64,000 bases of DNA from JALYUS01 sp038231255. Lineage in GTDB: Bacteria > Chloroflexota > Chloroflexia > Thermomicrobiales > JALYUS01. A program made the translations under genes and the position numbers. This document shows, in pieces, positions 26,641-35,383 of this stretch; the stretch's first letter is position 1, and the number at the start of each line of letters is the position of its first letter. The DNA lies in contig JBBRLR010000015.1 in the NCBI GenBank assembly GCA_038231255.1, forward strand, positions 1-64,000. Reading direction: 5' to 3'. The notes beneath the pieces are model-generated. The model did not search any database, was not told the origin of the DNA, and worked only from the letters and a program-made list of their open reading frames with translations.

Positions 26641-27901
26641 CCCCGAAAAGATCGCCCGCGACGGCGGCGTACCGCTGATGTTCGGGCGATGCGGACATCT
26701 CCTTGAGGCGGACAGTCGGGTGGTGCAGCAGTTTGTTGACGATTGCCTTCGTTAGCGCGTCGAGCCGTGCGGTGTCGCTGGCATCCTGCCCGTCCCGCTG
26801 GAGGAAGCGGCGCAGTTCGGCGGTGCGGATGCGCTCCGCTTCTTCCCGCATCGCGCTGATGATCGGTGTGACAGCGCGCGCGGACTGCCAGCGGGCGAAA
26901 TCGGCCTTACCCTCCGCGAGGATCGCCGCCGCACGCGGGATTTCCGCCTCCCGCTTCGCCTGCCCGGCATCCACGAGGGTCGCGAGATCGTCTACGGTCG
27001 AGATGCAGACATTTGGTAGGTCGGCAACCGCCGGCTCGATGTCGCGCGGCACGGCGAGATCCACGCAGATGAGCGGACGATCGGGCCGCTCGCGCATCGC
27101 CACCGCGACATCGTCTACCCGCACGACCGCATCGGGCGCGGCAGTCGCAGCGATGACGATGTCCACCCGCGCGAAGGCGTCGGTGTACCGTTCCCACGGT
27201 ACGACTTCGCCGCTGACGCGAGCGGCGAGTTCGCGGGCGCGTTCGGGGTTGCGGTTGGCGATCAGGATGCGCCCGGCGTCGTGCTTGTGCAGGTACCACG
27301 CCGCGCGCTGCCCCATCTGCCCCGCGCCGAGAATCAGCGCCGCAGGCTGCGACGTGTCTACCGACCGCAGCGCAATCGCCGCCGCTGTATAGCCGACAGA
27401 GACGCGCCGGTTGAGCGTCGTTTCGCTGTGGACCCGCTTCGCGGCGTGCATCGCCCGCTGGACGAGGGCCGCGAGTACCGACCCTGCGGTGCCCGCGCGC
27501 TGTGCGGCGGCGTACGCATCGCCCACCTGCCCAAGAATCTGGCTGTCACCCAGTACCGGCGACGCCAGACCCGACGCCAGCGCGAAAAGGTGATCCACGA
27601 CATCCTGATCGCTGCGACAAACGAGATGCGGAGTGAATTCCCCGACCGGGATGTCATGCGCATCGCTCAGGAACCGGACAAGCGCATCCCGCCCCGCGTC
27701 CACATCGCGCGCGACTGCGTAGCATTCAAGTCGGTGGCACGTCGAAAGGATGAGGGCTTCCGCTATATCGGCATCCGCACCCTTAGTACTAGCGCGTAGC
27801 CGTTCCAAGCCGCTCACGAGCGTTTCACATGAAAAAGCCAACCGCTCCCGCAGGGCGAGCGGCGCGCTCCCAGCATTCAGTCCGACGGCGATCAGATGCA
27901 T
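26618..27901 (-). CDS. hemA: Glutamyl-tRNA reductase
   Basis: A 427-residue enzyme that reduces glutamyl-tRNA to glutamate-1-semialdehyde, the first committed step of the C5 pathway. The N-terminal catalytic domain has the active-site Cys in LSTCHRLECY; the residue after Cys is His where Asn is usual. The NADPH domain has ILGAGQMGQRAAWYL, and the dimerisation domain contains LTKAIVNKLLHHPTVRLKEM. The last residues (VGEVGSG) are encoded by a dispersed repeat. It starts six bases after hemH, so the two are co-transcribed. Confidence 0.95.
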   Translation of the reverse strand: MHLIAVGLNAGSAPLALRERLAFSCETLVSGLERLRASTKGADADIAEALILSTCHRLECYAVARDVDAGRDALVRFLSDAHDIPVGEFTPHLVCRSDQDVVDHLFALASGLASPVLGDSQILGQVGDAYAAAQRAGTAGSVLAALVQRAMHAAKRVHSETTLNRRVSVGYTAAAIALRSVDTSQPAALILGAGQMGQRAAWYLHKHDAGRILIANRNPERARELAARVSGEVVPWERYTDAFARVDIVIAATAAPDAVVRVDDVAVAMRERPDRPLICVDLAVPRDIEPAVADLPNVCISTVDDLATLVDAGQAKREAEIPRAAAILAEGKADFARWQSARAVTPIISAMREEAERIRTAELRRFLQRDGQDASDTARLDALTKAIVNKLLHHPTVRLKEMSASPEHQRYAAVAGDLFGVGEVGSG

Positions 27902-27907
27902 CGGCGG

Positions 27908-28891
27908 TTAGTCCCCAGCGGCGGCTGACAGAGGCTGCCGCCCTTCCGTCGCTTCCAAGTGGCTCGCAACGATGGCAGTAAGAGCGCGGATGAAGAGCAG
28001 CGATGTGTTCAATGATTCGATCCGAGCAAAGTGGATGCCTTCGCGCTCCGCTTCCTCGCGCGCCCCATAGTCAATGTCGTAGAGGATTTCCAGATGGTCG
28101 GCGAGGAATTGGACCGGCGACATTAGGACTTCGCGGTGACCCGACTGCGCCAATTCAGGCATGATGTCCTTGAAGTCCGGCTTCAGCCACTCGCCCGGCT
28201 CGTGCCCGGCACTCTGGTAGCAGAACATCCACTGCGACTCCGGCAACCCGACGCGCTCGGCGATCCCGCGCGCTGTCGCCTGCAACTGCTCGATGTACTC
28301 CGGCTCCTGATCCGTCACCCGCTTCGGCATGCTGTGCGCACTGAACAGCACGGGCACGCGCCCGCGAATCTCCACCGGGAAATGGTCGAGGCCCTGCCGG
28401 ACGCGCTCGGCCAGCGCGTCCTGAAAAAGTGGCTCGTCATACCACGCCCCGGCCATCGCCACAGCGGGCGCGCCGTCACCGAGCGTGGCAACGGCGGCAT
28501 CCAGCGCTCGATGGTAGCCGCCCATGATGATCGGCGAATATTGCGGCGACATGATGATGCCGATGATCCGATCCACGCCCGCGTCGGCCATCTCCCGAAC
28601 GGCCTGCGCAACCGTCGGTTCCGAGAACCGCATGCCGATACCGACGCGGAAGGTCGGGCCGTCGGGGAATTGCCGCGTCAGTTCTTCCCGTAACGCCGCC
28701 GCCTGCTCCCACGTCCGCGCGATCAGCGGCGACCCACCGATCAGATCGTATCGCCGCGTGAACTCGGCTTCCAGTTCGTGCAGTTCCTCCTCCGGCATCG
28801 GCCGCCCGCCGCGCACATTGGAAAGATACTGCGGCACTTCCGCCAGTGTGGCGGGAGACCCATAGGTGAGAAGCAAAACGCCGATGTTCAT
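27908..28891 (-). CDS. hemH: Ferrochelatase (coproporphyrin type likely)
   Basis: A 327-residue chelatase that inserts iron into a porphyrin. The key catalytic His is in LFSAHSMPKR and the conserved Glu is in DHLEILYDID. The soluble, cysteine-cluster-free form and the C-terminal region resemble the coproporphyrin III ferrochelatases of Gram-positive-type bacteria (CpfC), which act before the final decarboxylation by ChdC/HemQ. That assignment is inference, because no hemQ or hemY/hemN gene is in the window. It lies between hemE and hemA. Confidence 0.92.
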   Translation of the reverse strand: MNIGVLLLTYGSPATLAEVPQYLSNVRGGRPMPEEELHELEAEFTRRYDLIGGSPLIARTWEQAAALREELTRQFPDGPTFRVGIGMRFSEPTVAQAVREMADAGVDRIIGIIMSPQYSPIIMGGYHRALDAAVATLGDGAPAVAMAGAWYDEPLFQDALAERVRQGLDHFPVEIRGRVPVLFSAHSMPKRVTDQEPEYIEQLQATARGIAERVGLPESQWMFCYQSAGHEPGEWLKPDFKDIMPELAQSGHREVLMSPVQFLADHLEILYDIDYGAREEAEREGIHFARIESLNTSLLFIRALTAIVASHLEATEGRQPLSAAAGD

Positions 28892-28894
28892 AAA

Positions 28895-29020
28895 CCTAAC
28901 CCCCGGCCCCTTCCCGAAACGAGAAGGGGTGACTTATCTGAATAATGTGCCTTGTCCCCAAATACCCCGATCTTGCGAAGGCTCGCTCCCCCTTCCCGAT
29001 ACGGGAAGGGGGCCGGGGGG
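28895..29020. repeat. Dispersed inverted repeat (family A) between hemE and hemH
   Basis: Two opposed copies of the element: taacccccggccccttcccgaaacgagaaggg on one side and ccccttcccgatacgggaagggggccggggggttagg on the other. Each also carries its own short hairpin (cccttcccg-ata-cgggaaggg). The second copy runs on into the hemE stop-codon region. Confidence 0.75.
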
Positions 29021-30088
29021 TTAGGTTCTCCGTGTCGCCGTATGCACCGCCTCGACCAGCCGCGCGAGCATTGCCGGGTCGGTCTCCGGCATCACGCCGT
29101 GGCCGAGGTTGAAGATATGACCGGGCCGACCGCCCGCGCGAGCCAACACATCGTGCATGCCCGCCTCGATCACCGGCCACGGCGCGAGCATGCGCGTGCC
29201 GTCCAAGTTGCCCTGGATGCCCTTGTCGAAGCCGATTCGCGCCCAAGCATCGTCGAGATTGACGCGCCAGTCCACGCTCATGATGTCGCCGCCCGCCTCA
29301 GCCATCAGTTCCAAAAGACTCGCGTTCCCCGTGCCGAAGGTGATCATCGGCGTGCCGGTTTCCGCGATCGCGGCGAAGATGCGCCGGGTCTGCGGCAGGA
29401 CGTACCGCTTATAGTCCTCCGGGTTGAGTGCGCCGACCCAACTGTCGAAGAGTTGGACGATCTGCGCGCCCGCCTCGATCTGCGCCTTAAGGTAGACGAT
29501 CATCGAGTCGGCGAGTTTGGTCATCAGCAGGTCCCAAACATCCGGCTGGCTGAACATCAGCCCCTTCGCCTTCTCGAAGGTGCGCGACGGCCCGCCCTCG
29601 ATCAGGTACGAGGCGAGCGTGAACGGCGCGCCCGAAAAGCCGATCACTGCCTGCTTGCCGGACAATTCGCGCCGCACAATGCGGAGCGCGTCCAGCACGG
29701 GCCGCACATCGTCCGGCTCGATCAGGCGCAGTTTCTCGACATCCGCCATCGTGCGGATCGGGTGATGGATGACCGGGCCACCCTGCTTGATTTCGAGCGA
29801 GATGCCCATCCCTTCGAGCGGGATCATGATGTCCGCGAACATCACCGCCGCGTCCACCCCGAAGGTCTCGATCGGCATCAGCGTCACCTTCGCGCTCAGT
29901 TCGGGCGTCTTGGCCATTTCGAGGATGCCGTACTTCTCGCGCATCTGGCGGTACTCGGCGAGGCAACGCCCCGCCTGCCGCATGAACCAGACCGGCGTGC
30001 AATCCGGCTGCCGGTGGTGGCACGCATCAAGCATCCGCGCCTCCCCCGTCCCTCGCCTCGCCCCCGCCACTGTCACCATTTCCTGCAT
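29021..30088 (-). CDS. hemE: Uroporphyrinogen decarboxylase
   Basis: A 355-residue enzyme that decarboxylates uroporphyrinogen III to coproporphyrinogen III. The family signatures PVWFMRQAGRCLAEYR (N-terminus) and GFSGAPFTLASYLIEGG are present, the catalytic Asp lies in MFADIMIPLEGMG, and the C-terminal GHIFNLGHGVMPETD is typical. The start at ATG 30088 follows GGAAAGG; upstream codons in the frame are translated repeat. It lies fourth in the hem operon, and the repeat blocks on both sides are of different families. Confidence 0.95.
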   Translation of the reverse strand: MQEMVTVAGARRGTGEARMLDACHHRQPDCTPVWFMRQAGRCLAEYRQMREKYGILEMAKTPELSAKVTLMPIETFGVDAAVMFADIMIPLEGMGISLEIKQGGPVIHHPIRTMADVEKLRLIEPDDVRPVLDALRIVRRELSGKQAVIGFSGAPFTLASYLIEGGPSRTFEKAKGLMFSQPDVWDLLMTKLADSMIVYLKAQIEAGAQIVQLFDSWVGALNPEDYKRYVLPQTRRIFAAIAETGTPMITFGTGNASLLELMAEAGGDIMSVDWRVNLDDAWARIGFDKGIQGNLDGTRMLAPWPVIEAGMHDVLARAGGRPGHIFNLGHGVMPETDPAMLARLVEAVHTATRRT

Positions 30089-30106
30089 CGTCAAACCTTT
30101 CCATCG

Positions 30107-30243
30107 AAACCAAGCACAGAGGACGCAGAGAACACAGAGAGCACAGCGAAAAAGATTAGAAGGAACGGTCCCGTACTCGTATTTGCTCCCTGTTCCCGTT
30201 CGCTTTCCCCTCTGTGTTCTCTGCGTCCTCTGTGCTTCCGTTC
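30107..30243. repeat. Dispersed inverted repeat (family B) between hemB and hemE
   Basis: Left arm agcacagaggacgcagagaac and right arm gttctctgcgtcctctgtgct form an almost perfect inverted pair around about 75 bases. The same words, less exact, occur at 18621-18675 and 49708-49838. Confidence 0.8.
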
Positions 30244-30248
30244 CTCGA

Positions 30249-31298
30249 TTAGTCCGCGACGGTGGCGGGGGTGGGGAGGGCACGGAGGGCGCCACCCCAT
30301 TCCTCGGCCAGCCAGCGGGCGGCGTCCACAGCCGCATACGTGATAATGCTGTCCGCGCCGGCGCGCTTGATGCTCGTCAGCGCTTCGAGCATTGCGCGGC
30401 GCTCATCGAGCAAGCCGTTGCGGGCGGCGTTTTTGAGCATCGAGTACTCGCCGCTCACCTGATAGGCCGCAATCGGTAGGTCGAAGGCGGCGCGCGCCTG
30501 CGCCAGCACATCCAAATACGGCATCGCGGGCTTGACCATCACCATGTCCGCGCCCTCGGCGATGTCCGACGCGATCTCGCGCAGCGCCTCGCGGCCATTC
30601 GCGGGGTCCATCTGATGGGAGCGGCGGTCGCCGTGCGACGGGGCGGAATGCGCCGCCTCGCGGAATGGGCCGTAGAAGGCGGAGGCGAACTTCGCGGAAT
30701 AGGCCATGATCGGCGTTTCGATGAAGCCGCGATCGTCGAGCGTGGCGCGGATGGCGGCGATCCGACCGTCCATCATGTCGGACGGCGCGACGATGTCCGC
30801 CCCCGCCTCGGCGTGCGAAAGGGCAACGCGCGCCAGCACGGGCAGCGTCGTGTCGTTGTCAATCGTGCCGTGGTCGGTGAGCAAGCCGCAATGGCCGTGA
30901 TCGGTGTACGCGCAGAGGCAAACATCGGTGACGACGACGACCTCCGGGAAGTCCGCCTTGATCCGCCGCACCGCCTGTTGGACGATGCCGTCCTGTGCGA
31001 ATCCCTCGGACGCGCCGGGGTCTTTCGTCTCCGGCAGGCCAAAGAGCAGCACGCTCGTCACGCCCGCGCCGACCGCTTCCTCAACCGCGTACGGCAGGCG
31101 ATCAACGGAAAGATGGTAGACACCGGGCATCGCGCCGATCTCCTCGCGCACACCGAAACCGTGCGTGACGAAGAGGGGCAGGATGAACTCGGCGGGATGG
31201 AGCCGCGTCTCCTGGACGAGGCGACGGAGCGACGGCGTTTGTCGCAGGCGGCGGAAACGTTGGAAGGGCGGCGCCGAAATCGCCAGCGGGTCGTTCAT
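30249..31298 (-). CDS. hemB: Delta-aminolevulinic acid dehydratase (porphobilinogen synthase)
   Basis: A 349-residue enzyme that condenses two 5-aminolevulinate molecules to porphobilinogen. The zinc-type cysteine triad is visible in DVCLCAYTDHGHCG. The two Schiff-base lysines are in MAYSAKFASAFYGPFR and MVMVKPAMPYLD. The length and the C-terminal YQVSGEYSML are typical. Its start overlaps the hemD stop by four bases (ATGA), indicating coupled translation. Confidence 0.95.
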   Translation of the reverse strand: MNDPLAISAPPFQRFRRLRQTPSLRRLVQETRLHPAEFILPLFVTHGFGVREEIGAMPGVYHLSVDRLPYAVEEAVGAGVTSVLLFGLPETKDPGASEGFAQDGIVQQAVRRIKADFPEVVVVTDVCLCAYTDHGHCGLLTDHGTIDNDTTLPVLARVALSHAEAGADIVAPSDMMDGRIAAIRATLDDRGFIETPIMAYSAKFASAFYGPFREAAHSAPSHGDRRSHQMDPANGREALREIASDIAEGADMVMVKPAMPYLDVLAQARAAFDLPIAAYQVSGEYSMLKNAARNGLLDERRAMLEALTSIKRAGADSIITYAAVDAARWLAEEWGGALRALPTPATVAD

Positions 31299-32089
31299 AT
31301 ACAGGCTCCTGTCCGGTGATCTATCAGGGCGGCGACGAGGCCGTCATTCGTATGTTCCGTGGCGACGAGCGCCGGGGTGATGCCGAGTGCGCGCACCGCG
31401 TCCGCCGTCACCGGGCCGATGCAGGCGAGGGGGATGCGACGCAACATCTCTCCATCGTAATCGAGCAGTTCGAGCAGGCCGTGCACCGTGCTCGGGCTGG
31501 TGACAAGCGCGCAATCAATCCGACCCGCTGTGAGCCACCGTCGCACGTCCGTTGCCGCCTCGGTGTTCAATTCGGTCTGATACGCAGCCACGACATCCAC
31601 GACCGCGCCTGCCGCGCGCAGACCGGTCGCGAGCACATCGCGCGATACGACGGGCTGCGGCAGCAATACCCGCGACCCCACGCCGACGCCCGCCGCGAGC
31701 AGCGCATCGCGCAGCGATTCCGCGACAGCCTGCGGCGGCACGAGATCGGCCTCGTAGCCATACGAAGCGAGGACACGCGCGGTCGAGCCGCCGATAGCGG
31801 CGCGTTGACACGAGCGCACCAACCCGGGATCGAGACCGCGCGCATCCAGACGCGCGAAAGTGCGCGCGACGCCGTTTGCGCTCGTCCAGACGATCCAATC
31901 GTAGGAAGGCAGGTGCCGGAGCGCGGCATCCAGCGCGGTATAGGACGGCGGATCGGCGATGCGGATCGTCGGCGCGTGCAAGACGGTCGCGCCGAGCGTT
32001 TCCAGCCGCTCGATCAGCCCATCCGCCTGCCCCGCTGGGCGCGTCACAACGATGTGCAATCCACGCAGCGGCATCGCATCCTCGTTCAT
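31295..32089 (-). CDS. hemD: Uroporphyrinogen-III synthase
   Basis: A 264-residue protein with the two-domain HemD pattern. The low-conservation family is recognised by HIVVTRPAGQADGLIERL at the start, DWIVWTSANGVARTF, a mid-chain LLPQPVVSRDVLATGLR and the closing IACIGPVTADAVRALGI-type motif (here LACIGPVTADAVRAL). It cyclises hydroxymethylbilane to uroporphyrinogen III. ATG 32089 overlaps the hemC stop by four bases, and its own stop overlaps the hemB start by four, so hemC, hemD and hemB form a tightly coupled set. Confidence 0.92.
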   Translation of the reverse strand: MNEDAMPLRGLHIVVTRPAGQADGLIERLETLGATVLHAPTIRIADPPSYTALDAALRHLPSYDWIVWTSANGVARTFARLDARGLDPGLVRSCQRAAIGGSTARVLASYGYEADLVPPQAVAESLRDALLAAGVGVGSRVLLPQPVVSRDVLATGLRAAGAVVDVVAAYQTELNTEAATDVRRWLTAGRIDCALVTSPSTVHGLLELLDYDGEMLRRIPLACIGPVTADAVRALGITPALVATEHTNDGLVAALIDHRTGACI

Positions 32090-32997
32090 GCGCGCACTCC
32101 GATCGCCAGGCCGAGCGCTTCCGCGAGTTGCCATCCAGCGGCGAACGGGTCATCGGCAGGCGCGGTGCGGGCGACCCAGCGCGCATTGGCGTAGTCCATG
32201 TCCGCCGTCATGCCCCAGAGGCGCAGCGTGTCGCCGTGCGGTTCGGCATACCCGGCGAGCGGCATCGTGCAGCCCGCACCCGCCGCGACGAGCAACGCGC
32301 GCTCCGCCGTCACCGCGATCCGCGTCGGCCGATGGTCAATGCAGGCGAGCGCGACGCGCAGCGACGCGTCGTCCGCGCGGCATTCGATGCCGATTGCGCC
32401 CTGCCCTGGCGACGGGACAAAGCGATCTACAGGCAGGTATTCGGTGATCCGCTCCTGCCAGCCCATCCGATCCAGCCCTGCCGCCGCGACGATGATGCCG
32501 TCGTACTCCGGCTCGATGGATTTCCGCAGCCGCGTGTCGAGGTTGCCGCGCAGTTCGACGATCTCGATCTGCGGATTGATCGCGCGCGCTTGCACCGCGC
32601 GGCGGCGACTGCTCGTGCCGACACGCGCACCGGGTGGGAGCGACGCGAGAGCGATACCGTGCCGGGAAATGAAGACATCGCGCGGGTCGGCGCGCTCCGG
32701 CAGGGCGGCGAGCACGAGACCGTCCGGCGTCGCGGGTGGCAAATCCTTCGCGCTGTGGACGGCGATGTCCACCGCGCCACGCAGTAGGGCATCCTGTAAG
32801 GCGACAGTGAAGACGCCCTGCCCACCGAGGACGGTGAGCGGCGTCGTCTTGTCGCGATCACCCTCAGTGCGGATGATCGCCGGTTCGTAGATGGCATCGG
32901 GATCGTCGGCGTTCAGGGCCGCGATTGCCAGCGCGGTTTGTACCAGTGCGAGCGCGCTCCCCCGGGTGCCAACACGAATCACACGCGGATGCATCAT
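32086..32997 (-). CDS. hemC: Porphobilinogen deaminase (hydroxymethylbilane synthase)
   Basis: A 303-residue enzyme that polymerises four porphobilinogens. Substrate and cofactor regions are RVGTRGSALALVQT, VHSAKDLPP, RVGTSSRRRAVQ, ELRGNLDTRLRK and the dipyrromethane-cofactor Cys243 in AGCTMPLAGYA. I start at ATG 32997 (an adjacent ATG follows at 32994) because conserved sequence begins a few residues later; the frame upstream to 33138 looks non-coding. It is the first gene of the hemC-D-B-E-H-A-L unit, so the operon promoter should lie between about 33000 and 33380. Confidence 0.95.
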   Translation of the reverse strand: MMHPRVIRVGTRGSALALVQTALAIAALNADDPDAIYEPAIIRTEGDRDKTTPLTVLGGQGVFTVALQDALLRGAVDIAVHSAKDLPPATPDGLVLAALPERADPRDVFISRHGIALASLPPGARVGTSSRRRAVQARAINPQIEIVELRGNLDTRLRKSIEPEYDGIIVAAAGLDRMGWQERITEYLPVDRFVPSPGQGAIGIECRADDASLRVALACIDHRPTRIAVTAERALLVAAGAGCTMPLAGYAEPHGDTLRLWGMTADMDYANARWVARTAPADDPFAAGWQLAEALGLAIGVRA

Positions 32998-33384
32998 CGC
33001 GCCACCACCGAAACGGTACGCCGAGAAGGGCAAAAAGGTGGGATCAGGACCAGGCGCACCATCATCGTGCTTCCCTTTACGACGGGGCGCCATTGCCCCC
33101 TCACCAAGAAGCGTAGGACGGCTACGAAGGAACGTCAAAGTCTCGTGCGCGATTTGCCTAGAATTTACGGAGATTTGCCGGGGTCAGCATCTCGACCTCG
33201 CGGACGATGACGATGCGCTCGCGCTCACCCTCACCGAACCCGAACGTCGCTTCCTCCTCCGCAAGCGCGTTATCTGTCTATACATCGGTAGCGCGGGTTC
33301 GATGTGCCAATGGTAGCCTTCCCGTGCCATAATCTCTGTATGCGCTCGTGGAATGCGTGCCGAGCGTGGAAGGGAACGGCACTG

Positions 33385-35205
33385 ATGGAGCAACGGATGC
33401 AGAGGCCGGACGAACCGGCGGCCCCGCCGGTCGCGGATGTGCGGGCGGGTGGCGGCACGCTCCCCGGCATGACGGGCGAAACGGAAGTCGCGGGGAAGCG
33501 GGATGTGGACTTGTATGTCCGCACCTACACGACGCTTTTGCGTTCCTCCGGTACGATCAAACTGAAAACGCTCGTGCCCGCGCATATCGGCACCCACGCC
33601 AGCCTCCACGCGCTCGCCGCCGCGCAGGAGATGGACATGGGCGCGTTTATGTACTCCCTGCAGCGGCTGCCGGAATGCATCGAGCGCGTCCAGCATGTCG
33701 TGCTCGGCCAGACGGCGCGCATCTTCGCCGAGGGCGGCTACCCACTCGTCGAGGAGCAGTGGCAGCCCGTCACCTCCCCCGGTCGGCGGCGCAAATGGTG
33801 GTACGACGACGCGGAGACGCTCGCCGTCTTCGTCGCCTCCGTCTCCGATCTCGACGACTTTATCCCGACACTTGTCGCGTATCAGATCGAATGGAACAAG
33901 CTGCACGCCCTACTGCACGCTGCACCGGAAGCCCGCACGAACATCGAACGACTGGCAACGGGCGAAACAGTCTCGTTGCAGGAGGAGGAAACAATCGCGG
34001 AGATGTGCCGCGACGCGCTCGCCATCGAGGGGCGGGACTGGGGGCGGTTGCGCGGCGCGTGGGGGGCGCGTTTCTGGCCGATGCTCGCGACCGTCGCCGC
34101 CAACGAAAAAGGGATGACGCTCCAAATGCTCGGTGGCACGCACACGGGGTACAGCCGCGTCACGCAGCGCTGGTGGGGGCCGGTCGGCGCGACGCTCCAC
34201 CACCACGGCCTTCAGGAGCGGCCGATCTACTTCATCTCCTCGAACACGCACTCCATCGTCAATGTCCTGTCCGGCACCGCGCGGCGGCGGCGGGACGCGC
34301 TGATCGCCTACGTGCGGGATGTCGAGCACCCTGAACTGCTGTCGGAGTACGAGAAGATGGCACGCGGCGAGGTGCGGGCATCGTGGGACAATTTCCTGTA
34401 TTTCGCGGCGCGGCAATACTTCGCGGCCAACCCCCACGAGCGCGAGGAGCGGACGAAGGAGGAGGAGGAGCGCGGCATCTGGACGATTCCGAGCGAGGGC
34501 GCGCTCGATGTCGGCATCCAGATCATCGAAATCGGCGCGCTGCACGCGGACGACATTGACCCGCGCCTCCGAACGGACAGCGACCTGCGCGTCGGCGACT
34601 CCGATGCGGTGATCGTCAACATCAACTACCCGCTCGGCATGGCGGCGAACCACATCCTCACCCAGGTCGCGCTCAACACCGCCGCGCTGAAGGGCGTCTA
34701 CGTGCTTGGCAAGGCGGCGACGCTGAACGGGCGCATCGGCGATGTGATGCTTTCCACGACCGTCTTCGACGAGCACACCGGCAACACGTATTGGCTGGAC
34801 AACTGTTTCCGCTACGAGCACCTCGCCCCGTTCCTCACCTACGGCTCCGCGCTCGACAACCAGAAGGCGCTGACGACGCGCGGGACTTTTCTGCAGAACC
34901 AGGCGTACCTGGACCTGTACTATCGGGAGAACTATACCGTCGTGGAGATGGAGGCGGGGCCGTACCTGAATGCGCTCTACGAGGACACCTTCCCGACGCG
35001 CTACCCGATGAACGAGAATGTCAACTTCTCGCAGGTGCCGGTGGATTTCGGCCTGATCCACTACGCTTCGGACACGCCGTACTCGCGGGCATACACCCTC
35101 GGTGCGCGCGGTATGTCCTACTACGGCCTCGACAGCACCTACGCCTCCACCCTCGCCATCCTCCGCCGCATCTTCGAGCGCGAAGGGATCGTCGCCGCGC
35201 AATAA
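33385..35205 (+). CDS. Large conserved protein of unknown function
   Basis: A 606-residue soluble protein without signal peptide or membrane segments. I do not recognise it with confidence; it may belong to a recently named DUF (DUF6909 came to mind, unverified). What can be seen: a helical N-terminal half, a segment ERPIYFISSNTHSIVNVLSG, then a Rossmann-like stretch (DAVIVNINYPLGMAANHIL, GVYVLGKAATLNGRIGDVML) reminiscent of nucleotide- or nucleoside-binding folds, and an aromatic-rich C-terminus (YASDTPYSRAYTLGARGMSYYGLDSTYAS). The start at ATG 33385 follows AAGGGA and removes 27 doubtful residues from the longer frame. Codon use matches its neighbours and it stands alone. The strong conservation feel suggests an enzyme, but no reaction can be assigned. 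Confidence 0.7.
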   Translation: MEQRMQRPDEPAAPPVADVRAGGGTLPGMTGETEVAGKRDVDLYVRTYTTLLRSSGTIKLKTLVPAHIGTHASLHALAAAQEMDMGAFMYSLQRLPECIERVQHVVLGQTARIFAEGGYPLVEEQWQPVTSPGRRRKWWYDDAETLAVFVASVSDLDDFIPTLVAYQIEWNKLHALLHAAPEARTNIERLATGETVSLQEEETIAEMCRDALAIEGRDWGRLRGAWGARFWPMLATVAANEKGMTLQMLGGTHTGYSRVTQRWWGPVGATLHHHGLQERPIYFISSNTHSIVNVLSGTARRRRDALIAYVRDVEHPELLSEYEKMARGEVRASWDNFLYFAARQYFAANPHEREERTKEEEERGIWTIPSEGALDVGIQIIEIGALHADDIDPRLRTDSDLRVGDSDAVIVNINYPLGMAANHILTQVALNTAALKGVYVLGKAATLNGRIGDVMLSTTVFDEHTGNTYWLDNCFRYEHLAPFLTYGSALDNQKALTTRGTFLQNQAYLDLYYRENYTVVEMEAGPYLNALYEDTFPTRYPMNENVNFSQVPVDFGLIHYASDTPYSRAYTLGARGMSYYGLDSTYASTLAILRRIFEREGIVAAQ

Positions 35206-35220
35206 CGGTAGGAGAGAGAG

Positions 35221-35270
35221 TGGTGGCGTAGACTTCAGCCTGCGATCTCCCGCGCAGGCTGAAGCCACCC
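35221..35270. repeat. Long palindromic hairpin, possible terminator or repeat
   Basis: CTTCAGCCTGCG (35233-35244) pairs perfectly with CGCAGGCTGAAG (35253-35264) around an eight-base loop, and GGTGGC/GCCACC extend the stem beyond a small bulge. It lies 15 bases after the preceding stop codon. No T-run follows, so it may be a mobile palindromic repeat that also terminates transcription. Confidence 0.7.
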
Positions 35271-35383
35271 AATGGCACCCGGCTAGCACTCAGAAGAGGA
35301 ACAGTACGCGGGCAATTTTCGTATCTACTGTGAGAGAATGTGATTTCACGTGGGACAGCGTTTGACACGAGTGGAAGGGACCG

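Noticed and set aside
28952..30343. Long plus-strand open frame opposite hemE
   Set aside because: It has no homology features and runs through two repeat blocks; hemE on the minus strand explains the region.
33184..33906. Minus-strand open frame upstream of hemC
   Set aside because: It is antisense to the large conserved gene at 33385-35205, and its translation has no family features.
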